Below the pieces are notes generated by a model that worked only from the letters and a program-made list of their open reading frames with translations, searched no databases and was not told the DNA's origin. From Cryptomeria japonica (taxonomy: Eukaryota; Streptophyta; Pinopsida; Cupressales; Cupressaceae), in assembly GCF_030272615.1 (NCBI RefSeq), contig NC_081412.1, positions 481,187,372 to 481,251,371 on the forward strand: a DNA stretch of 64,000 nt, in the 5' to 3' direction. This document shows positions 30,388 to 43,378 of this stretch, piece by piece; position 1 is the first letter of the stretch; each line of letters begins with the position of its first letter. The position numbers and the translations under genes were made by a program.

Positions 30388-31454
30388 TGTTGGATTTTAG
30401 GTCTCAGATTAACAATAAGAACAAAAATCAGAATTGTATCTTTGACAACTTATATTAACATGAAGGTTAGTTGAACAATTAAACAAACATAGTCTAAATG
30501 AAATGCATAAACAATATAACACAAAACACGAGTTACCCTAGAAAACCTCCCTCTTGGAGGAAAAACCCAACAACGAATGATCCTCACATCTGATTGTCAC
30601 CAATTGGATAGATTACAATACTTATCCCCTTTAATGCTAATGATGATCAACAAACAGCAATCTGTTTGTTCTAATCTGATTACTAGGTCAGCACACAAGC
30701 TTGACCAAGACTGCACCAAAGCAGCCTTCTTCTTTAGATCTGCTCCAGGTCTGATATGATGTCTCAGAGCTTTGATAACCTGTCTTCAATATCAATATGA
30801 AGTACACAAGTCTGCACCTTTTGATGATGAAGTCTGCACTCTTTAATGGAGGTATTTGCATCTAGGATTATGCCCATGAATGGGATTCGCCTTTAGTCTA
30901 TATAGCATCAGTTCTTCACATACAATGGATCAGATTCTTCAAGCATGGATTGCTCCTAACAGCAAGGATAGTTCACACCAAGTTGGCTCAGATTCTTCAT
31001 ATACTGATTGCACGTAATAGCTGAGAAGGTTCGCACTGTACGACTGGAGAATTTCGCACTATAGGGCAAAGGTAGAGTTCGCATCAACCTTTTAGAGCTG
31101 AATTGCTTGCTTGAAAAACTTGTGTTATGCACTCCAAATGACACCATATATATATGGTGGTTGCTGACTTATTGGGTGGTTGCTGACTTATTGGGTTGGC
31201 CCAATAAGTAATTGGCGCCAACTTCAAATTTGATTTCCACGCTAATGTATATATCTTTGAATGCTTCCACCTTATATTATATAGGGTCGACCCTATATTG
31301 AATTTGGCACCAGTGTTAGTTTGAATGCCCACGCTACCTTTGGGTGTGGATACAAGTAAGGGCAGGCCCAACCCTATTTAGCAAAAATCAAATGTTGCCT
31401 TGGGCAATTTGATTTTTGCTTTATAATTAATTTTCGAACTAGTTACAAACAACA
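30388..31454 (-). mobile_element. 5' LTR of the copia element
   Basis: 1,067 bp, starting TGTTG at 31454 and ending CAACA at 30388 on the minus strand. Flanked on the outside by GTTAC (31455-31459), the candidate target duplication, which is also the first visible base group of the large palindrome. Confidence 0.9.
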
Positions 31455-34149
31455 GTTACCCTACTCAAACATTCATCAAATAAAAAATAATAATTCGTCT
31501 CACACAATCAGCATATAAGTTCAAGTACTCTCCCATGTCCTCCAAACCATAAGCATGAGTCTGACCCTTATCTCTAAGCCACAATCAAGCATGAGAAGGA
31601 GGTGGCCAATGCATAACATATATAAAACACTTTTTTCTTTTTTTATCATGAACACCTCACATACATGAATTAGAGGTCTTTAAAATAGAGGTACCTACTA
31701 TAGAAAGCACCCAAACCCCTAGGAAGGAAAAGTAACGCAAAGAACAACTCAAAAACCCATAAAATTGAACCATGTTTTCTTGTTGTTTAATAGATATTTA
31801 TCTTGATAAATGGTTTGAGTGAAGATTGAAATATATTTGAGAAAATAGTATAATGATTTATATTTAATTTGAAATAATTTTTAGTCTCAACCAAAGATTA
31901 TAATAAAAGTTTAAATAAATTTTCTTAGAACTATTTAAAACCATCTTTGATAGAGTTGTGTAAAAGAGTTTGTTCATAAATCCATTTTAAACCATTAAAA
32001 GATGAAATATTTTGGATTATTATAATATTTGGAGTTATCTTTCATATCCATTTATTTTAGAATCATTTGGTTTTAGTTTGAGGAAGATATTTGATACCCT
32101 AGTGACACAAACAATGATTTTTTTTTGAGTTTTTATTGACAAAAAATTAGTCTCAGTACGGGGAACTTAACTTTCAAACGAACCGTTGGATTTCCCTACA
32201 TTTTGGATATGTTTTAGTACACCTAGATTTCTACGTTTTCACCGAAGCGATTTGAAAAATATTATCTTTAATGAAAGTTATGAATAACAGAATCAGAACT
32301 ATCAAAACTGGGACAATCATAAGAATGGAAATCTTGTTTGTTGGGTTGATACTTGACACTTGAAAAATAGTTGTTGGTTGAGATATGGCATTTAATTATA
32401 GATGTATTTTTATATTTGAATCACTACAGATCATAAATAATTTTTATATAAAAAATAAAAATAAAAATAAATACAAGAGTCATTACTCCCCAACATGACA
32501 CTCATTTTCTCCAAATTGAATTTCCCAACCAAAGCATATTCCTTACATAAACAAGGAAAGAAGCAGAAGAAAGTATTTCCAGAATAATAATCAGATTTTT
32601 AAATTTAAATTTTCATCTAATATTCATTTAAATTATGCAAGCATAACATACAGCACAAAAATCACAACACAAACAAGCCACATGGATTCTTCCTAGAATG
32701 AGGCCTACTTTGGGTCCTGCAGAGAAAATCTTTTGAGAAAGAACAAGCAAAAATCCAACCCCTTCCTGTGCAAATCTCTCTTCTTGGATAAATCAGAAGA
32801 AATTTGAGGTTTAGGAGCAGGAAGAGAGATTTGCACAAGAAGGGGTTGGATTTTTGCTTGTTCTTTCTCAAAAGATTTTCTCCGCAGGACCCAAGGTAGG
32901 CCTCATTCCAGGAAGAATCCATGTGGCTTGCTTGTGTTGTGATTTTTGTGCTGTATGTTATGCTTGCATAATTTAAATGAATATTAGATGAAAATTTAAA
33001 TTTAAAAATCTGAATATTATTTGGAAATACTTTCTTCTGCTTCTTTCCTTGTTTGTGTAAGGGATATGCTTTGGTTGGGAAATTCAATTTGGAGAAAATG
33101 AGTGTCATGTTGGGGAGTAATGACTCTTGTATTTATTTATTTTTATTTTTTTTATATTAAAATTATTTATGATCTGTAGTTATTCAAATATAAAAATACA
33201 TCTATAATTAAATGTCATATCTCAACCAACAACTATTCTTCAAGTGTCAAGTATCAACCCAACAAACAAGATTTCCATTCTTATGATTGTCCCAGTTTTG
33301 ATAGTTCTGATTCTGTTATTCATAACTTTCATTAAAGAAAATATTTTTCAAATCGCTTTGGTGAAAACATAGAAATCTAGGTGTACTAAAACATATCCAA
33401 AATATACGGAAATCCAACGATTCGTTTGAAAGTTAAGTTCCCCCTACCGAGACTAATTTTCTGTCAATAAAAACTCAAAAAAAATTCATTGTTTGTGTCG
33501 CTAGGGCATCAAATATCTTCCTCAAACTAAAACCAAATGATTCTAAAATAAATGGATATGAAAGATAACTCCAAATATTATAATAATCCAAAATATTTCA
33601 TCTTTTAATGGTTTAAAATGAATTTCTGAACAAACTCTTTTACACAACTCTATCAAAGAGGGTTTTAAATAGTTTTAAGAAAATTTATTTAAACTTTTAT
33701 TATAATCTTTGGTTGAGGCTAAAAATTATTTCAAATTAAATATAAATCATTATACTATTTTCTCAAATATATTTCAGTCTTCACTCAAACCATTTATCAA
33801 GATAAATATCTATTAAACAACAAGGAAACATGGTTCAATTTTATGGGTTTTTGAGTTGTTCTTTGGGTTGTTTTTCTTTCCTAGGGGTTTGGGTGCTTTC
33901 TATAGTAGGTACCTCTATTTTAAAGACCTCTAATTCATGTATATGAGGTGTTCATGATAAAAATTAAAAAAAAAGTGTTTTATATATGTTATGCATTGGC
34001 CACCTCCTTCTCATGCTTGATTGTGGCTTAGAGATAAGGGTCAGACTCATCCTTATGGTTTGGAGGACATGGGAGAGTACTTGAACTTATATGCTGATTG
34101 TGTGAGATGAATTATTTTTTTTATTTGATGAATGTTTGAGTAGGGTAAC
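31455..34149. repeat. 2.7-kb near-perfect palindrome
   Basis: Left arm 31455-32783 and right arm 32821-34149 are reverse complements with scattered mismatches and small indels, separated by a 37-bp spacer. The outer ends read GTTACCCTACTC and GAGTAGGGTAAC. No coding function is evident; the 148-codon frame across the centre is a by-product of symmetry. The left arm ends exactly at the copia LTR, so the true arms may be longer, with the rest displaced beyond the window. Possible origins are a foldback transposon, an inverted duplication, or a hairpin-RNA locus. Confidence 0.92.
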
Positions 34150-35294
34150 TAGATACCCTAGGTGGGTGGCTCACTATAGGTTGCCAAGACCCAAAGTGGT
34201 TGCTAGGAGATCCTATGAGTGGGTTTAATTCAAGTGATAACCTTTTTAAAATGAACTTGGGTTGGGTTGGGCTATAACACACTAATACAAGATAAATGAT
34301 TATTTTAGTCCATATAGGCCTGTTGGAGTACTGCGACCATCGTTACAGGTTGAGTGGATCCTTTCGAGAGGGGACCGCGGTACATGGTAGGCAGGGTGGA
34401 TCCCGACATTAAGGCTATATGATGACACCCACCTAGCAGGTGTTCTGGTTCTCTCTCTCTTGTGATGTTATTTGATGTTGTTATGTGATATGTGGTTCTT
34501 GTTTATTGTTTTGGGGAATCATGTCTCATGGCCTTAGTATTGCCCTAGTACTTGCGTGGGCCTTGGTTTTATCTCCTAGCACGGGGGAGTGGACCTTTGT
34601 GATTCCACGTGGTTGGGTGGTAAATATTTTTCGAGGTGTGTTCATGACCTCTTTTGATGATGCTTCTTGATCCTTGGTTGAAGATGTTGAAGACCTTGCT
34701 TTTGAACTAGTACATTCAAGTATTGTAAAGATTATTTGTAAGCAATGAATGGCCTTATAATAAACATGTAATTTTATGAACAGCATTGTAAAAGGGAGGG
34801 TAGTTTATAGGAACTATGATAAGGGATGATTACTTTGTATTTGAAACAATGTTTTTATAAGTTATGTTACCCTTCCTATCCTATCTCTTTATGATCTTAT
34901 TGTGTTGTTATGAAAATTGAGTAGAAGGCATTAATAGAAACTACAATTGCATTATTATATATGTTGTTATCAAATGAAAAGTATTAATTGCATGGATGTT
35001 GTAAATAATAATCAAGGGGAAAATGATGTAAAGGATAGTTATTCATTCTATAGTGGGAATGGGATTATGGGAAATAGGATTGTTATGAACTTTTACTTTG
35101 GTCTCAAATGAAATGATAAAAGCTTTGTAGCGTATCAAATAGATAGTAAAGTTAATGTGTTGTGAAATATTATATCATGCTCAAAATTAAGAAGATCATT
35201 GTATGTTTATTTTATGCACATTATGTTTTGTGTTAAGTTGTTATATCTTTCAATTATGTTGATGAACATTAAAAGGAACCTGTAAGGGCATTAA
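34150..35294. other. Unassigned repeat-like region
   Basis: No supported gene. The stretch 34150-34470 (GGTTGCCAAGACC, GACCGCGGTACATGG, GTGGATCCCGACATTAAGG) has the look of a decayed retrotransposon terminal region, but no ends could be placed. The remainder is AT-rich. Confidence 0.4.
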
Positions 35295-36287
35295 GGGGTG
35301 AACTCATAAAGCTGGTTCCCACTTTTTGGTACGTCCTGATTTTTGCTGAAATCATACATTTTTAAAAAAATACAATGATTTAAGCTTTAAGAGGTCCCAT
35401 TTGAAGTAATTAATTGAAGAGAGTTAAATCAAAGGCTCTTAGATCAAAATTTGTTTGATAGAACCTCTCTACTTCTAAATCATACTTGCAATGGAGTCTC
35501 CTTTGCATCTATCAAATGCTGATAAAAAACAAATTTACATTAGCTTTTGGGGGGTCAAATTAATTCATTTAAATTTTTATTTTTTTAAGTATTTAGTCCT
35601 TATTATAAGCTTTCCAAATAGTATAATTTTTAATATATTTAATTTCACTAATATATTTATATTTTATTTCTTATGAATGTAGGGTTTTCATTGAACATGA
35701 ACTTCTTTGTTCAATGCATTGGGAAAAATAGTAAAATAATTCAAAAAAAATCTGAAAAATATCTATGCACTAAGTATTGATGTTTTCTTTCTAACAAAAA
35801 AAATAAAATTGAATTTTGATATATATAGAACAAGTTATGTGTTCAAACGTACACCTATATTTAAATTATAATTAGTCGAACTTCAAAACTTAATAAAATA
35901 AAAAATATTCAACAAATCACTATAAAACCAACTGCATGCCTTGGGTATTGATGTTACAAATCAAAATTCAAAAGAATTAAGTTTTTATCATTTATAGAAA
36001 AAAACTTATACGTTTCGAGATACACATCACTCTTAAAAAATGTTGTTTGCTATAAAAAACTACTTTTTGAGGGAGATGGAAAAATCAATAAAATTTTATT
36101 CAAATAAATTTTAAAAAAATATATTTATAATCTACAAACAAGATGTTAAAAATCACTAGTTTATATCATCTCCAAATTCTTAATGGTTTAAAAGTTATAG
36201 GTGTCAGAAAGTGGAGGTTTTTTTCAAAATATTCATGTAAGTGTCAAAGTTGGTCAAAAAGTGGGAACCAGCATTGTGAGTTCACCC
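35295..36287. mobile_element. Non-autonomous PIF/Harbinger-like element
   Basis: 993 bp flanked by TAA (35292-35294 and 36288-36290). The terminal inverted repeats are about 35 bp: left GGGGTGAACTCATAAAGC then TGGTTCCCACTTTTTGG; the right end read in reverse is GGGTGAACTCACAATGC then the same TGGTTCCCACTTTTTG. The 3-bp TAA duplication and G-rich termini fit PIF/Harbinger. The interior is AT-rich with no transposase. Confidence 0.75.
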
Positions 36288-36902
36288 TAAGTATGTTTAC
36301 TTTCTATAAGTGGTAGATGTATGTTATATTAAAAAAAAAAAAAAAAATTGTAGCATGTTTTGGAACTTTTGTTCTTGTCCTACCGGGTTCCCTGGCGGGG
36401 CATGACAGGACTGCAGATCATAGCTCCTTCAATAGATAACTCTAGTACAAGTACATAATGCAGATAGGAACTGCAATATGAATTAATTATAGATAACTTA
36501 GCAGTTGGAAACTAGTTGTCATAAGAAAATTTCAATAGTTATAATTCACTAATTTATACATCAAATGCATCATCCCCTATGGTTGGAAATCTTTCCTAGT
36601 TTAGTGATAATGAATCTCCACATAAGCCCTTGTCTGTGTTTGAATTTGATGCGTGTTTGCCAACACCTCCTCCTTTAAAGGAACAATGTAATTTGTGATC
36701 CTGAAAAAAGATGACCTTGGCATCCTTGATTCAAATTTAGTGTTTTCATGAAAATGAGTATTCTTCCAAAGTCAACTTTCATATCTCATTAAGGAAAATG
36801 TTTGCAATATGTTCCTTGTCTCTTGTTTTAATCACCCTACTTGTCTCAACAATATAGGGTCACCCACACAAGCATTCAATACATTAGACTCTGCTCTTCT
36901 AC
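36288..36902. other. Unassigned region left of the solo LTR
   Basis: Contains an A17 run (36331-36347) and GGTTCCCTGGCGGGGCATGACA near 36388. No ORF is supported. The sequence resumes after the solo LTR at 38306 as one ancestral stretch. Confidence 0.4.
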
Positions 36903-38300
36903 TGTAATGTCCCCTTTTCTAAAGGCCCTAGTTTTTGCCCTAAAATCACAAATTCCATTCAAATAAGAATTGTAAAATGGTTAGAGGTATAACTTTACCA
37001 ATTAGATCCTGATTGAGACCCCTCAATCATGTTAGATATAAGATCAATCTTTCCTAGTAGGGTTAGAAACATTATCTTAATCATCAATGAAGTTTGCGTA
37101 ACGTGCATGTGGATTCTCTTCAGGCTTTTCCCAACATTCCATCCACACTATGAAGCACCTAGTAGATCATACAAGGTGCACTAAACCTATCCATCAAGCC
37201 CAGGAGCTCGTTAATGGCACCCACCATTCAGCCTCCCAGCCCCACTCAGGGTTACCACTACTTGAATGGACCTTTTTGCTACTTGCCCTCCACACATGTC
37301 CTACCTCCCCTCCATAATGGGATGGTGGATTGGCTATAAGCTTAAACGAATCTTATCCACGTTAAACATTAATTATGCATATATATTAGAAGCCACAGAT
37401 TATCTGCATATATTCCTACTTGATTGATCTCTCTTGATGCTTTTCAATGATTATATAAATCTGATCTGCTGGTTGATCTTCTTCAATGCTGATGACTTGA
37501 TGATTGTTTACAGAACTGTATTTATGTTCTGATCCCTCTGATAAATGTTCAGATCATTCTTCCAGATTCTCTTATATTTCTGATTCAGGTCTGCTCCTGA
37601 ATCTGATTTTGATGCCTCAGATGTTTTATTCTATTCCCTTGATCCTTTTCATCCCTCCACCATTGTTGCTTCTTCTTCTTTATATCCTTAGAAGAAGACA
37701 AAGAGTCACCTTTCCTATTAAGGGACCCATCCTTTAGAAAAGATACACCTTTTCTTAATTAATCAATGTAGTTGAGGGCCTTCATAATCGTTCTTAAAAA
37801 GGGTTGCTTTATCTAATGATTTCCCCCGCTAGGATTGTTATTTCCTGAAGTGTTTAAAATAATAATTGGTTAACATACTAATCACTGTATTATACTATGT
37901 GAAATGTCCAATAGAGTCCTTTGACTAAAGCACTGCCTTTGATAAATGTAATTGCCTCTTTAAAGAAGCGCTGCCTCTTTTAATAATATAATATTAATAT
38001 TACCTTCATGAAATCGTTCCTACTCTTTTAACAATAATCCCTGCTGCTAACATAGGAGTTAATCAAGTCTTATAAAAGTTAATCATTGCTCTTAACATAG
38101 AAGTTAATTTCTGTTATAGAAGTTAAGTTAATCACCACCCTTGACATGATTTTTATTGCTGTTAAGTAAATAATGAGATTAAGACCACTGTTAATCTTGG
38201 TCTGATCAGAAAATTGTGAAGTCTTATGGAGTAAGACAATTTTCTGAGTTTATTAATGATGATATATGTGTTATAGATGTAATCCTGATGGGTCATGACA
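36903..38300 (+). mobile_element. Solo LTR
   Basis: 1,398 bp, starting TGTAATGTCCCC and ending GGGTCATGACA, flanked by a perfect 5-bp duplication TCTAC (36898-36902 and 38301-38305). There is no internal domain, so this is a solo LTR left by recombination between the two LTRs of one element. Its orientation cannot be fixed from the ends alone and is given as read. Confidence 0.85.
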
Positions 38301-39079
38301 TCTACTTAGGTTCAAAATGATTTTTAAAAGACTTTAAAAGAAATATGGTCTTGTAGTTTTGGTGCTTTAAACTATTTGAAATCTTGTACAAAAATACCCT
38401 CAATATAAAGAAAGCTCTAGGTAAGTTTGTTGAATCCTTCGACCCTTGTCTTTATGCATGTCCCCTCCTTTCCTATTTGTTTTCCGTTGTATTCATTCTT
38501 CTTGAACAGTATTCAATGCCTTGCTTCAAATGCATTTCATCAAAAGAAATGATATCTCTAGTGGCAAGGTACCAAGTAGTCCTGTTTTTTGGCATGAGAT
38601 GGTGATGAAATGTTTCTTACAAGTAAAGAAATGTGTGAGTCTCTGCCTGTAAACCTGATGAGCAAGGGAAAATTTTACTTCCATTTAAGGACATCCAATA
38701 AAGGAAAACAACCATTAATTTACAAATCTTTTGCATGTTTTATGGTCTTGAAAATATTGTTGACATGTGAATATACTTGCCTTATTTTTTCTTTGCATCT
38801 TTCCAACTCAACTTAGTATCATCCAAATATCTCTTCTAGCACTTAAATTTCAGTGAAAGGGAACTGAAAGGCCATCTCTTCAATATGTTACATAAAAAAG
38901 CTTGCTACCACCAAAGAAATTAGAGATCTCATTGCCACATTTTTTAACTTCTCATAATGATACCTGTAAAAATTAAGGACCACAATTTAAAATAAAGTTC
39001 CAACCTCATGAGTGCTAGATTTGACCACACTGACTGCCTCATTTGGTGAAAAGAGAACCCACATCAAAGCTATTCAAAA
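38301..39079. other. Unassigned region
   Basis: AT-rich, with short open frames only (38384-38816), none with a recognisable domain. It probably belongs to an older, decayed transposon interrupted by the solo LTR. Confidence 0.35.
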
Positions 39080-40154
39080 CATAGTTGAACTACTCGCCAA
39101 AAACAAAAACTTGCCAAGGCCCAAAAAAAAAACTCGGTGAAAACTCAGCAAAAAACTCGGCAACTTAAAAAATTGCTTAAATTTAATTTGAAATGCATTT
39201 TTTTTTGCAAAATTCAATGAGGAGATGCATCCAATGAGTCAATAAATGAGTATATAAAAGAAACAAGTTGAGTCTAGATATATTTGATTGATTTAAATGC
39301 AAATTGGGTATAAAATGGCATCCTCTTGTGGAATGCTGATGGCTGATAGATTGATATATTTGATTGATTTAAATAGCAAATTGTTTTTGTAAAACTAAAA
39401 GTAAATACTACATCAAAACATTTTACATCTTTCTCTTCCCAACTCTAGTGAAAACCAGGGGAGAGATAGAACTAGAGGGTCTAGTCCTAGGAGTTCGATG
39501 TGACTCGTCCAACTCGCCAAAATGAGGTTGAGGGTAGAACCCCTCACGGGGGTCTAAGGGTGAGAGAGTGAGCGGTACAAAGATAGGTCTAGATCTTGGG
39601 AGAGAGAAGAGAAAGTGAGATAGAGAGTGGTAGAGAGAGGGGATAGAGGAAGAGTGATAGGGAGATAAATAGGTCTAATATTGGGGGCAAATAAAGTGAG
39701 TGAGATAGAGAGAGCGAGAGAATGTTGATAGGAGCCTACTGATTACTGAAATTTGACTAAGTCTGAAAATTTAAAAGATCTTCTAAAACCTAGAATTTGC
39801 AATATAACTCCTAGAGATTTGAAACCACTCTCAAACATCTTGCCAATATATACATGAAATATAACTTAAAGTATAAGTCATTTTCCTTTCTTATACTTAA
39901 ATGTTATATTTCATGTATATATTCTGATGAAAAGAATGAGACTGACTTGAAAAAAAAAATTAGATTTTTTTTTGATGCGTTTGGGCCTCTTTTTTTTTAC
40001 GCAATTGAGTTTTTGCCAAAGACTCACCAAGTTTTTGTGAAAAACTCAACAAGTTTTTCCCAAAAACTCTCCAAGTTTTTTGTGTGAATTAATGGTGTAA
40101 ATACTTGCCGAGCAAAAAACTCGTGCCGAGTACTTTGCGAGTATTCCATCTATG
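39080..40154. mobile_element. Possible hAT-like non-autonomous element
   Basis: 1,075 bp. The left end CATAGTTGAACTACTCGCCAA and the reversed right end CATAGATGGAATACTCGCAAA form imperfect inverted termini. Both subterminal regions are full of short AAAACTCGCC or ACTCGGC repeats, as is common in hAT elements. The flanks ATTCAAAA and ATTTCAAG could be a decayed 8-bp target duplication. No transposase. Confidence 0.5.
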
Positions 40155-43100
40155 ATTTCAAGATATCTTCCACTACTTTCATGTCTTTGGCAAAATTATC
40201 AAAATGGGCTGAACTCGAATGAACCACCAAGGACAAGTTTTTTCTCCAAGTACATACTAGCTCATAAGTAGGGAAATTTTGTGATATCTATAATAAACCT
40301 CAATGTAACTCCACTCCTGATGCATTTTTGGTGCTCCATAAATTCTTAGCATAATCTCTTTGTTTGAAATTCAATCTTTTCTACAATCCATCATCTAGAA
40401 TGAAATTTCTAATAGCGCCAATTAACCTTTTAACAATAACAAACATGGATTCAATACATCAAAAATTGCATATCCTTGCAATTTCACATAGTATCCTACA
40501 CTCACTTTGGTATGGTGGCTTTCATTATCCAAATGCCAATATGCTAGCACCCTTTTATTATATTTTCCTTAATCCTTGTGTTGTTCCTAGCATATTGAGC
40601 TTTTGTTTGGTTTGAATTTTCCACACATGAGCACTACACGCAAACGTCCACACAACGTGTTGGCATCCCATGACAATGTGAGATTCCAATGACCATTTTG
40701 AAGCATTCTATTCCTCCTACCATGATCATCCTGTGAAATGTAAGCGTCTTGAGCACATTATGAACAGCCATCCTTCTCTTAGGCTTCTCTTGGACCTTCA
40801 TTCAGACTATTCTCTCAAGCTAATGCTTAGAAAAACTCTCTCAAGTCTATCAGCAAACCAGCTATCTCCATTATTGATTTCCTTGAAGCTCTTACCATTG
40901 TTCTTTGCATGTGAAGACCATCATCTTCTTTGTGTATTCTCTCTCAAGCTCTATCAGCAAACCAGCTATCTCCATTATTGATTTCCTTGAAGCTCTTACC
41001 AATGTTCATTGCATGTGAAGACCAACATCTTGTTCGTGTATTCAAAGAGGTGTGGCAGCAACTTCAACAAATGGCATTATCCATCTTGGTTGCAAGTTTA
41101 CAGATGATTTTCCTTTTGTTATTAATGTTTGAATCTTTTCATTTGTTTTTCATTTACTCCATTAATATTTCTTGGATGTTCTTGGCAATTTTGGCATCTA
41201 AGATTCAATATTGTTATGTTATTATGTTCTCGTAATCTATCATAGCATTGTGATTGCATTGTTACTATGTCAGTTTCATTTCCAAAAATTATCAAAAACC
41301 AAGCTGCTTTGGAGGTTGAAGGACCAATACAAGGATTTGACCTAAAGGCAAATCCCCAAACAGCACAAAACATTTTTCTTTCCTTTCTGATCTTACAGGT
41401 TCCATTGGAAAAGAAGTTTTAGGTTTACACTTTACAGTTCATTCGGTGATATCTGCTTTACCTCCTCCATCTTGTTGTATTTCATTAATTTACTCTAATA
41501 GATTAGTTTGTTATAGTGTTGTTTTACTGATCCAATCACCAGTTATTTTGTTGTGTTCTCCTATTTTGTTTTGTTGTTCGTATAGGTAATACTTTTTTCT
41601 GGACAAAAAAGTGTTTTCAGTTTTCTGCCCATACAAGACAAAAGGCATTGCGCTAATGTCCGACACAGAGAACTCCAAATTTTCAGTCTGGTTTCCTCAT
41701 TTTCTATATTTTCTGCTTCTGCATTTAAATTGTGATTTCAATTTCTCAGTTCTCTATAATTAGCATCAATTAGCACTTCAACCATTTTGACTTCATTTAG
41801 CAGCAAACATATTTCTGTTTAAAAATTAAAACACAGAAAAGAATTAATTAGTATAATCACAGCAGTAGATTAGTTTAAACTTTAAACAAAAACCTCAGCT
41901 AGTTGACCTTAGTATAGTGATTGAAGATCACTCTCAAAGAAAGTTTGTCTTTCTTCAGTAGAGTAAAATTTCCTTCACTATAAATTCCAATTTCCATGAC
42001 TTTGCAAATGGTCCTCCATCTTAGAAATATAATTACATTGTTTTTGGCCGATCAAAAACAATAGATGTTTGATTATCAAATTCTGCTTCAATGTTTGTAA
42101 TTTTTTAATAGTTAAAAACTAATCATTTTTTACTAAGAAGATAAAAGTAGACAATTTTCATGCATTGTCATTGAATGGAATCTTTAGAAGCCTTAATGCT
42201 AGCCTCACTTCAATTGAGGATATGCTTGTCACATAAAACTACACAAAATACCTATTTATTGGTCTAACCCACCTCCTATTTGCAACCACTCCCTACTTGC
42301 ACGGCAAAATCCAAGTCACTATGATGAAAATGAAACTACCCAACAAAAATGAAAGAAATAATATCATGCAAGGAGCAAATAGTAATGAAAATAATATTGC
42401 ATGACACCTTAGAATGGCTTTTTTTCCTTTTTCATTTTTTGTGTCAAAGATGCCACGATTGAGGGTTTTAGTGAGGGGAAATGGAAGAAAACATGGGGGG
42501 AGCATTCCCTATATTTAGGGACATCTTTGTATTCGGTTTCAGTACAATAAATGCATCCCAATCCCTAAGACCCATCTCAAGGGGTCAAAGACACATATCC
42601 CTGCAACACTATATTCTATAACAGCTCACTAATGAGGAGTTACAAGTTGGCATTCATTACTAAGTGGGGACTATTTTCATTAGAGATTATTGTTAATTTA
42701 TTAATTGTTGTTTTGGAGAGGGAAAATGAAGTGTTGGAATCTGTACCCTGCTGGTACTATTTATTAAAAATTTTGTTGGGCTTTGAGAGACCTATTATTT
42801 TTCATGTAATTTTTGTCTTAGCTTGGGACTTGAGTTAATCTATCAATTTGCACACAAAAACCCTTGGATTTGGAGATAAAGGGACAAAACCTCTTTGGTT
42901 TCTTGAAAACAATCTCATTCAAAGGTTATATGTGTGCTAGCTTTTGTTTTAGTTTCCAGCAAGTATTTCTATTTGGAACAGCAACATATTGTAATGGCCG
43001 ATTTGAATCATATTTATCCATATCTCTTCGATGATATTCTCACATATTTGAATATATTTTTTTGCTCCAGCATACTTGTATTGTTCAAACTTCATGCAAT

Positions 43101-43378
43101 CTATTGCTATATCTTTTGGCATTTTTATTTATTTGAACAAATATGTAAATCATATTCCTCACCATATGCTCTCAGCCTCACGGTTTCTTGGTGATCAAAA
43201 AGTGCTGAATGATAATATTTACCCACTGAATGCTCTAATCTTGCTCTCACAGACCTTGGTAATCAGAAAGTGAAATATTTTTTTTCTAAATTTGTTGAGG
43301 TCATTACACTCACATGGAACACTCCTGTCCATATATTTATGAATCTAGCAAAACAGTCACAAGACTTCAGTATAAACC
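40155..43378. other. Decayed, unassigned region
   Basis: No supported gene. It holds a 104-bp tandem duplication (40836-41043) and, near 41330-41355, GGATTTGACCTAAAGGCAAATCC, a small hairpin that recurs as GGGGTTTGACC..CAAACCCC near 23098 in the gag-pro LTR. The rest is AT-rich with no recognisable domain. Confidence 0.4.
40836..41043. repeat. 104-bp tandem duplication
   Basis: Two adjacent copies share CAGCAAACCAGCTATCTCC (40851 and 40955) and the following 80 bp with few differences. A short open frame repeats SANQLSPLLISLKLLP, but no domain is recognised. Confidence 0.8.

Noticed and set aside
32662-33108. 148-codon open frame across the palindrome centre
   Set aside because: It spans the two arms of an inverted repeat, has no domain and no start or splice context; the open frame follows from the sequence symmetry.
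34485-34670. 61-codon open frame with a hydrophobic start
   Set aside because: Short, no homologous motif, in repeat-like DNA; not supportable as a gene.
42934-43194. Hydrophobic open frame resembling membrane segments
   Set aside because: T-rich DNA yields Phe/Leu/Ile runs by chance; no conserved motif or gene context.
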